Shown one piece after another: positions 7,180 through 12,264 of a stretch of DNA of 12,264 nucleotides (position 1 is its first letter; each line of letters starts with the position of its first letter). The stretch spans positions 1 through 12,264 of the forward strand of contig JAUYBT010000105.1 in NCBI GenBank assembly GCA_030692905.1. The letters are read 5' to 3'. The notes below the pieces were generated by a model, which was given only the letters and a program-made list of their open reading frames with translations, was not told the DNA's origin and did no database searches. Both the position numbers and the translations under genes were made by a program. This DNA is from Bacteroidales bacterium (GTDB lineage: Bacteria > Bacteroidota > Bacteroidia > Bacteroidales > VadinHA17).

Positions 7180-8148
7180 ATGTCAATATTAGTATATACC
7201 GAGAATTGGGACGGAAAATTCAAGAAGCTATCCTTTGAACTGGTCTCTTATGCAACAGGAATTGCTGAAATGCTTAATACAACTGTGACAGCAGTATCAA
7301 TTGGGAAGGTGGATGAGAACGAATTAAGAAAACTTGGGAATTTTGGTGCAAATAAGATCATTAGTATTAATAATGACCAACTTATTGCACTTGACAGTCA
7401 GTCTTATACAAGTGTTATTTCTGAAATAACCCAAAAGGAAGGAGCCGAAGTCATTATTATCTCAAATAATAATACCGGGAAAGCTCTCGCACCCCGTTTA
7501 TCGGTCAGGTTGAAAGCCGGGATTGGATCGGGTGTGAGCAGGCTTCCTTTGAACCTGAATCCCTTCACTGTATATAAAAAGGTGTTTTCAGGGAATGGCT
7601 ATGCACATGTAGTGCTCAAATCGGATGTAAAAATCATAACGCTTGCCCAGAATTCATTTGACCTTGTTGAAACATTAAATAATACTGTTATAGAAAATGT
7701 TGAATTAACAATTGATGGGTCTTCATTGAAAACTGCAGTTAAGGATGTGCAGAAACAGACAGGGAAGATATTACTAACAGATGCAGAGATTGTCGTATCA
7801 GGTGGAAGAGGGATGAAATCACCTGATAACTGGGGCCCTATTGAAGAGCTTGCAGGACTTCTTGGTGCTGCTACTGCCTGCTCACGTCCGGTATCTGATG
7901 AAGGATGGAGGCCAATTGGTGAGCATACTGGTCAGACAGGCAAGGTAATTGCTCCCAACCTGTATATCGCAGTTGGTATTTCCGGTGCAATACAGCATTT
8001 AGCAGGGATAAGTGGATCTAAATGTATTGTTGCAATTAATACTGACAAGGATGCTCCCATATTTGAGGCTGCAGACTACGGAATCGTTGGAGATGCATTC
8101 AAGGTGTTACCGAAATTGATTGAAGCAGTTAAGGAGATGAAATCCTGA
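7180..8148 (+). CDS. etfA: Electron transfer flavoprotein alpha subunit
   Basis: EtfA carries the FAD that shuttles electrons to the membrane oxidoreductase. The protein has 322 residues. The N-terminal half is an ETF alpha/beta fold resembling EtfB. The C-terminal FAD domain is clear: SGGRGM (207-212), SRPVSDEGW (235-243), GQTGK (251-255), GISGAIQH (266-273) and INTDKDAPIF (286-295). These are the expected FAD-contacting motifs, including the Arg of SRP and the His of GAIQH. The gene starts 32 bases after etfB in the usual etfB-etfA order, and no promoter is visible between them. There is no ferredoxin extension, unlike some EtfA proteins from clostridia. Confidence 0.95.
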   Translation: MSILVYTENWDGKFKKLSFELVSYATGIAEMLNTTVTAVSIGKVDENELRKLGNFGANKIISINNDQLIALDSQSYTSVISEITQKEGAEVIIISNNNTGKALAPRLSVRLKAGIGSGVSRLPLNLNPFTVYKKVFSGNGYAHVVLKSDVKIITLAQNSFDLVETLNNTVIENVELTIDGSSLKTAVKDVQKQTGKILLTDAEIVVSGGRGMKSPDNWGPIEELAGLLGAATACSRPVSDEGWRPIGEHTGQTGKVIAPNLYIAVGISGAIQHLAGISGSKCIVAINTDKDAPIFEAADYGIVGDAFKVLPKLIEAVKEMKS

Positions 8149-8197
8149 TTCATCCCTGATAAGCAGGTTAATTCATATAACCCGAAAAGAACTTGAT

Positions 8198-9520
8198 ATG
8201 ATCCCTACCCTGATTTTTATTTTGGTACTTTTGTTAGCTGTTGGATTATTCTACTTCAAGGTAAGGACTATCTCCCAGGAAATAAAACTTGGAAAACCAA
8301 TTGAAATTAATGACAATAAGCTTCGAAGGTGGAAGTTGATGGCGAAAGTTGCAATAGGCCAATCAAAAATGGTAACACGTCCCGTAGCTGCAATTATGCA
8401 TATTTTCGTATATGTTGGATTTGTCATAGTGAATATTGAGATGCTGGAGATCCTTATTGACGGGATATTCGGAACACACAGGTTTTTTTCTTTTACTGGA
8501 GGTTTGTATCCGGTATTAATATCCTCTTTTGAAATCTTTGGAATTGCAGTTATGCTTGGGTGCATCGTATTCCTTTCAAGGAGGAATATTATCAGGGTTA
8601 AGAGGTTTTGGAGCAGTGAGATGAAATTGTGGCCTCGTTCTGATGCCAATATTATCCTTATCACAGAGCTTTTCCTTATGAGTGCAATCCTTATCATGAA
8701 CGCAAGCGATGGGATTCTTCAGATGCGTCATAATTTCCATTATGCAGCTGTTGGATCTTTTCTCCTCAGTGGATTAATTCAGCCACTGTTTTCAGGGCTC
8801 TCAGATGGAACACTTGTTTCCCTGGAGAGATTTTGCTGGTGGTTTCACATCGTTGGTGTGCTTGCATTCCTCAATTATATTCCTTATTCAAAACATTTTC
8901 ATGTTTTTCTCTCATTTCTGAATGTTTATTATTCCAAGCTTGATCCGCAGGGAAAGATGGCTCATATGCCCTCTATTACAAAGGAAATAAAAATGATGCT
9001 TTCAGGGAATGTTAAATATAATGCAGCAGGGGGAGATGAAGATATTGGACAGTTTGGTTCCAGGGATTGCAGGGACTTCACCTGGAAAGTCCTTATGGAT
9101 GCATATACCTGCACCGAATGCGGTCGATGCACTTCGAGTTGTCCGGCTAACCTTACTGGTAAAAAGTTATCTCCGAGGAAGATAGTGATGGATATGCGCG
9201 ACAGGCTCGAGTATATTGGCAAAAATGTAAGGAAACATGGGATTGAATTCACCGATGATAAATCATTACTTGACGTTGTAACGGCAGAAGAGTTGTGGGC
9301 TTGCACAACATGCAATGCCTGTGCCACCGAATGCCCTGTTACCATTGATCCGGTGGCAATGATAATTGAAATGCGCAGGTACATGGTGATGGAAAAAGCT
9401 GCAGCACCGGCAGAGCTGAATGCAATTTTTTCAAATATCGAAAATAATGGAGCTCCCTGGCAATACTCTAATGAAGACAGGCTCCTTTGGGCCAAGGATT
9501 TGGAAGTAAACATTCATTAA
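8198..9520 (+). CDS. Membrane subunit of ETF:menaquinone oxidoreductase-like complex (NarI-like plus 2x[4Fe-4S])
   Basis: The 440-residue protein has two parts. Residues 1-245 contain about five or six membrane helices resembling the NarI/HdrE b-heme domain, with candidate heme ligands H68 (helix 2), H217 (WWFH) and H233/H235. Residues 295-385 hold two ferredoxin motifs, C305/C308/C311/C315 and C369/C372/C375/C379, each followed by Pro, as in HdrC and GlpC. The tail has NGAPW (417-421) and ends WAKDLEVNIH, like the linker that joins the ferredoxin and CCG parts in fused EMO (DUF224-type) proteins. In Geobacter and syntrophs, EMO passes electrons from EtfAB to menaquinone. Together with the next gene this looks like that enzyme split in two. 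The gene lies 49 bases after etfA. The exact function is inferred from domains and context; a lactate- or heterodisulfide-type reductase subunit is the main alternative. Confidence 0.82.
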   Translation: MIPTLIFILVLLLAVGLFYFKVRTISQEIKLGKPIEINDNKLRRWKLMAKVAIGQSKMVTRPVAAIMHIFVYVGFVIVNIEMLEILIDGIFGTHRFFSFTGGLYPVLISSFEIFGIAVMLGCIVFLSRRNIIRVKRFWSSEMKLWPRSDANIILITELFLMSAILIMNASDGILQMRHNFHYAAVGSFLLSGLIQPLFSGLSDGTLVSLERFCWWFHIVGVLAFLNYIPYSKHFHVFLSFLNVYYSKLDPQGKMAHMPSITKEIKMMLSGNVKYNAAGGDEDIGQFGSRDCRDFTWKVLMDAYTCTECGRCTSSCPANLTGKKLSPRKIVMDMRDRLEYIGKNVRKHGIEFTDDKSLLDVVTAEELWACTTCNACATECPVTIDPVAMIIEMRRYMVMEKAAAPAELNAIFSNIENNGAPWQYSNEDRLLWAKDLEVNIH

Positions 9521-9521
9521 T

Positions 9522-9562
9522 CTCTGTGAACCTCAGTGTCTTCTCTGTGTGACTCTGTGTAA
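9522..9562. repeat. CTCTGTG short tandem array in the intergenic spacer
   Basis: Four degenerate units start with CTCTGTG at 9522, 9543 and 9553 and with CTCAGTG at 9532, giving periods of 10, 11 and 10 bases. It fills most of the 63-base gap between the two EMO-like genes and is followed by an A-rich leader to the next ATG. Similar CTCTGTG-rich intergenic strings occur in many unrelated bacterial genomes, as I remember them. On the minus strand they translate as HRE/HRD-rich peptides that are often mis-annotated; this copy yields such a peptide. Its function is unknown. Confidence 0.7.
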
Positions 9563-9583
9563 CTAAAAAAGTATAATAAAAAT

Positions 9584-10378
9584 ATGGAACCCCGGAAAAT
9601 AGAAGTACCAGTAATGGCAAACCTTTTTGCAAGGGGAGAGAAGCCGGAATACCTGTTCTGGGTAGGTTGTGCCGGAGCTTTTGATGACCGGTATAAAAAA
9701 GTTGTCAGGGCATTTGCAAAAATCCTCAGCCATCTCAATGTGAGCTATGCTGTACTTGGTAAGGAAGAGACGTGTACAGGAGATCCTGCCAGGCGCGCGG
9801 GCAACGAAATGCTTTATCAGATGCAGGCACTGCAGGTAATAGAGATTTTCAAGATGTATGAAGTGAATAAGATCATTACCATCTGCCCGCATTGTTTCAA
9901 CATCTTTAAAAATGAATATCCCGATCTCGACGGTAAATATGAAGTGATCAGCTACTTACAGTTCCTTAATAAGTATATCGAAGAGGGGAAATTGAAACTT
10001 GATTCCGGATTATTTAAAAATGTGACAATTACTTATCACGATCCTTGTTATCTTGGCAGAGCAAACAATATCTATAGTGAACCACGTTCAATTCTGAAAA
10101 AGCTTACTGCCGGTTTTGTGGAAATGGATAGAAACAAAAGTTTTGCATTATGTTGTGGAGCCGGTGGAGCACAGATGTTTAAAGAAGCTGAAAAAGGTGA
10201 TAAGGAGGTTTTTATTAAAAGAACTGAAGATGCGCTTAAAACAAGTGCTGAAATAATTGCAACTGCCTGCCCTTTTTGTATGACCATGCTGACTGATGGC
10301 CTGAAATACAAAAACAGGGAGGAAGAGATTAAAAACCTTGATATTGCCGAACTTATTGCACAATCACTTGAATTATAG
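9584..10378 (+). CDS. CCG-domain (HdrB-like) subunit of the ETF:menaquinone oxidoreductase-like complex
   Basis: This 264-residue soluble protein has two cysteine-rich CCG domains. The first has C29 (WVGCAGAFDDR), C64 (EETCTGDPARR) and C101/C104 (CPHC). The second has C155 (YHDPCYLGR), C190/C191 (CCGAGG) and C229/C232 (CPFC). The second is a full Cx34CCx37CxxC motif that in HdrB-type proteins holds a noncubane [4Fe-4S] cluster. The first has a single Cys (C64-Thr) where the canonical motif has a CC pair, so its cluster may differ or be absent. In EMO proteins these domains follow the ferredoxin part in one chain and are thought to meet EtfAB. Here they form a separate gene 63 bases downstream, in the same frame. 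The N-terminal IEVPVMANLFARGEKPEY matches the linker region of fused forms. Product databases usually call it a CoB-CoM heterodisulfide reductase B-like protein; methanogen-type activity is not implied. Confidence 0.82.
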   Translation: MEPRKIEVPVMANLFARGEKPEYLFWVGCAGAFDDRYKKVVRAFAKILSHLNVSYAVLGKEETCTGDPARRAGNEMLYQMQALQVIEIFKMYEVNKIITICPHCFNIFKNEYPDLDGKYEVISYLQFLNKYIEEGKLKLDSGLFKNVTITYHDPCYLGRANNIYSEPRSILKKLTAGFVEMDRNKSFALCCGAGGAQMFKEAEKGDKEVFIKRTEDALKTSAEIIATACPFCMTMLTDGLKYKNREEEIKNLDIAELIAQSLEL

Positions 10379-10404
10379 ATTAATCCAAATAATGAACTGA
10401 CACA

Positions 10405-12183
10405 ATGGAAAACAATAAAGTCTTGAAAAGCGGTGAATTTCTTGTTAGCGAAGTCGAATCGAAAGACATTTTCATTCCGGAGGAATTCAACGAGGAACAG
10501 AGGATGATAGCTCAGACATGCAGCGACTTTCTTGAAGCTGAAGTTTATCCCAACCTTGAAAAAGTTGAAAAAGGTGACAGGGAACTGATGAAAAGTATCC
10601 TGAAGAAGTCTGGGGAACTTGGATTAATGGGCATCTCAATTCCTGAAGAGTTTGGTGGATTCGGACAGTCATTTGTGACACAAATGCTTGTTGCCGAAAC
10701 AACAGGTGCAGGGTATTCATTTGCAGTGGCATATATGGCACATTGCGGTATAGGTACCTTACCTATTATGTACTATGGAAACAAAGATCAAAGGCAACGA
10801 TATGTGACAAAACTTGCTTCCGGCGAATTTATCGGAGCCTACTGTCTCACTGAACCCGGTGCAGGAAGTGACGCAAACTCAGGGAAAACCAATGCAAAGT
10901 TAAGCGAAGACGGCAAACATTATATCCTTAACGGACAGAAGATGTGGATCACAAACGCCGGATTTGCTGATACACTGGTGGTATTTGCAAAAATTGATAC
11001 CGACAGGGTACTCAGCGCTTTTATCGTTGAGAGTAAATACCCGGGCATTGTTATCGGTCCCGATGAGCACAAAATGGGGATCAAAGGATCGTCAACAGCA
11101 CAGATATTTTTTAATGATGTTAAAGTACCGGTTGAAAACCTGCTCGGTAAAAGAGGAGAAGGCTTCAGGATTGCTCTCAGTATCCTTCACATGGGACGTC
11201 TTAAGCTTGGAGCTAATGTTATAGGAGCTGCTAAAAAAGCGATTAATGATTCGGTTAAATATGCAAACGAAAGAAAACAGTTCGGAGTGCTTATCTCAAC
11301 CTTTGGTGCGATAAAATATAAAATGGCTGAACAGGTTATTCGTCTTTTTGCTTCAGAATCAGCTGTCTACAGAGTAAGTAAAGATATTGACACACTGATG
11401 GGGAAGATGACAGTTGACTGTGGAGATTATGGAAGAGCTTCGATTGAAGCTATCAGCCACTACGCTGTTGAGGCTGCCATTTTGAAAGTTGTAGGCTCCG
11501 AAATGCTTGATTATGTTTCTGATGAGGCAGTGCAGATACACGGAGGTATGGGTTATTCAGCAGAGATGGCTGTTGAAAGAGGTTATCGCGATTCGAGGAT
11601 AAACAGGATTTTCGAAGGCACAAATGAAATAAACCGTCTTCTCGTTGTTGACACAGCAATGAAACGGGCTATGAAAGGCGAATTTGACCTCTTCGGGGAA
11701 GCTGAAAAACTCTATTCCGGTTTGGATAACATCACCGATGGCAAAACAGCAGGTGAAAGCTATTACCAGGAGAAAACAAGATATATCAAAAACTTTAAAA
11801 AAGTTATTTTGATTTGTATTCATGGTGCAACAAAGCGATTCGAGAAGAACCTTATTAACGAACAGGAAGTTCTCAACAATATTGCCGAAATGATGATGGA
11901 GACTTATGTTTCGGAATCATTGGCATTAAGAGTCCAGAAGATGGAATCGCTTAAGGGAAATGTATCCCTTTATAAAGATATGCTTGATGTTAATATTTTC
12001 GACACTGCCGGTATTGTCAGAAAATCTGCTCTTGAGGCAATAGGCTCATTCTCTTCACCCGAATCCTGCCCTATACTGATTAAGGCAATTGAAAATCTTT
12101 CAAGAGTGGAATGTGTAAATGTAAAAGATGCCAGAAGGCGGATCGCTGATAAACTGATTGAAGATAATGTCTATAAATTCTGA
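10405..12183 (+). CDS. Acyl-CoA dehydrogenase (FAD), long form with C-terminal extension
   Basis: This flavoenzyme oxidises acyl-CoA to trans-2-enoyl-CoA and hands electrons to EtfAB. At 592 residues it is longer than the ~380-residue classical ACADs; the extra ~175 residues after residue 418 recall the C-terminal domain of VLCAD-type enzymes. The N-terminal helical part is at about 25-145. The FAD/substrate motif AYCLTEPGAGSDANSG is at 145-160, WITNAGFAD at 181-189, GIKGSSTAQIFF at 225-236, ERKQFG at 289-294, and IHGGMGYSAEMAVERGYRD at 378-396. E404 in FEGTNEINRL is the expected catalytic base, as in short- and medium-chain ACADs and VLCAD. Chain-length preference cannot be read from this. 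The gene starts 26 bases after the CCG subunit and is the last clear gene of the operon. The context indicates beta-oxidation, with electrons going to the quinone pool. Confidence 0.94.
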   Translation: MENNKVLKSGEFLVSEVESKDIFIPEEFNEEQRMIAQTCSDFLEAEVYPNLEKVEKGDRELMKSILKKSGELGLMGISIPEEFGGFGQSFVTQMLVAETTGAGYSFAVAYMAHCGIGTLPIMYYGNKDQRQRYVTKLASGEFIGAYCLTEPGAGSDANSGKTNAKLSEDGKHYILNGQKMWITNAGFADTLVVFAKIDTDRVLSAFIVESKYPGIVIGPDEHKMGIKGSSTAQIFFNDVKVPVENLLGKRGEGFRIALSILHMGRLKLGANVIGAAKKAINDSVKYANERKQFGVLISTFGAIKYKMAEQVIRLFASESAVYRVSKDIDTLMGKMTVDCGDYGRASIEAISHYAVEAAILKVVGSEMLDYVSDEAVQIHGGMGYSAEMAVERGYRDSRINRIFEGTNEINRLLVVDTAMKRAMKGEFDLFGEAEKLYSGLDNITDGKTAGESYYQEKTRYIKNFKKVILICIHGATKRFEKNLINEQEVLNNIAEMMMETYVSESLALRVQKMESLKGNVSLYKDMLDVNIFDTAGIVRKSALEAIGSFSSPESCPILIKAIENLSRVECVNVKDARRRIADKLIEDNVYKF

Positions 12184-12188
12184 TTGTA

Positions 12189-12264
12189 TTGCATTATATT
12201 GACGATCCTCGCATAAAATACTATTATGAACCGGGCCTCGACGCATCGGGGCGAGTTACATCAT
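12189..12264 (+). other. Unresolved open frame at the right edge
   Basis: From a possible TTG start at 12189 a frame stays open to the window end for 25 codons, with a protein-like reading (about DDPRIKYYYEPGLDASG). An alternative ATG at 12226 opens a different frame, and the minus strand could carry the end of a convergent gene stopping near 12226. Base composition becomes more GC-rich after 12230. I recognise none of these readings, so this may be the edge of a gene or of a repeat. Confidence 0.2.
12235..12252. other. Small hairpin downstream of the acyl-CoA dehydrogenase gene
   Basis: GCCTCGA (12235-12241) can pair with TCGGGGC (12246-12252) around a CGCA loop, giving seven pairs including one G-T. 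It lies 51 bases after the operon's last stop codon. No T-run follows on either strand, so it is not a standard intrinsic terminator. It could be part of a dispersed repeat or of coding sequence that continues beyond the window. Confidence 0.35.

Noticed and set aside
8962..9513. Minus-strand open frame of 183 codons
   Set aside because: It lies entirely opposite the ferredoxin part of the membrane subunit, whose cysteine motifs prove the plus-strand frame is the real gene.
9522..9562. CRISPR-like array
   Set aside because: Units are about 10 bases with no unique spacers and no cas genes nearby.
9518..9586. Frameshift or nonsense mutation breaking one EMO gene into a pseudogene
   Set aside because: The downstream ORF has its own ATG and a full N-terminal linker, the upstream ORF has a complete tail, several stops lie between them, and separate genes appear normal for the phylum.
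9517..9738. Minus-strand open frame ending in a HRE/HRD-rich peptide
   Set aside because: Part of it is translation of the CTCTGTG array and the rest opposes the CCG-domain gene; such peptides are a known annotation artefact.
9584..10378. Methanogen-type heterodisulfide reductase subunit
   Set aside because: The name is a common automatic label; the ETF and acyl-CoA dehydrogenase neighbours and a Bacteroidota context make CoM/CoB chemistry implausible.
12235..12252. Intrinsic terminator of the etf operon
   Set aside because: The hairpin is not followed by a T-run in either direction.

Overview
The window looks like a chromosomal segment of a Bacteroidota (Bacteroidetes) bacterium, probably of the Bacteroidales/Marinilabiliales type. 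Evidence: a porQ gene (type IX secretion, confined to this phylum); two intergenic regions carrying TTTG-N19-TAnnTTTG, the promoter form of the phylum's primary sigma factor; A/T-rich leaders without clear Shine-Dalgarno sequences before most starts; and Bacteroidota-like versions of IspH, Cmk and the ETF partner proteins. The placement is inferred from sequence features only.

Left half (1-6059), all on the minus strand. In transcription order: an EamA/DMT permease (5136-6059); then porQ, cmk and ispH (5040 down to 2407), closely packed with cmk and ispH overlapping; then pfkA (own promoter at 2357-2387), a DUF362 double-[4Fe-4S] protein and the start of a cation diffusion facilitator running off the left edge. 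These serve housekeeping roles: glycolysis, isoprenoid precursor synthesis, pyrimidine nucleotide supply and protein secretion. The DUF362 protein has no known role.

Centre (6060-6397): a 338-base A/T-rich divergent intergenic region. It holds a good promoter for the rightward operon, a 12-base perfect palindrome and a pair of near-identical 20-base direct repeats that could be operators.

Right half (6398-12183), all on the plus strand: etfB, etfA, a membrane b-heme/ferredoxin-type subunit, a CCG-domain (HdrB-like) subunit and an acyl-CoA dehydrogenase. Together they form a plausible complete electron route: acyl-CoA -> acyl-CoA dehydrogenase FAD -> EtfAB -> two-gene membrane ETF:menaquinone oxidoreductase (EMO-like) -> quinone pool. 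The two EMO-like subunits correspond to the halves of a protein that is a single chain in other bacteria. Here they are in the same frame, separated by 63 bases that contain a short CTCTGTG repeat array.

The last ~80 bases hold an unresolved open frame and a small hairpin. I see no CRISPR array, transposase, phage gene, tRNA or rRNA. Most of the region is ordinary; the most interesting parts are the EMO-like module, its split junction and the candidate control sites upstream of it.
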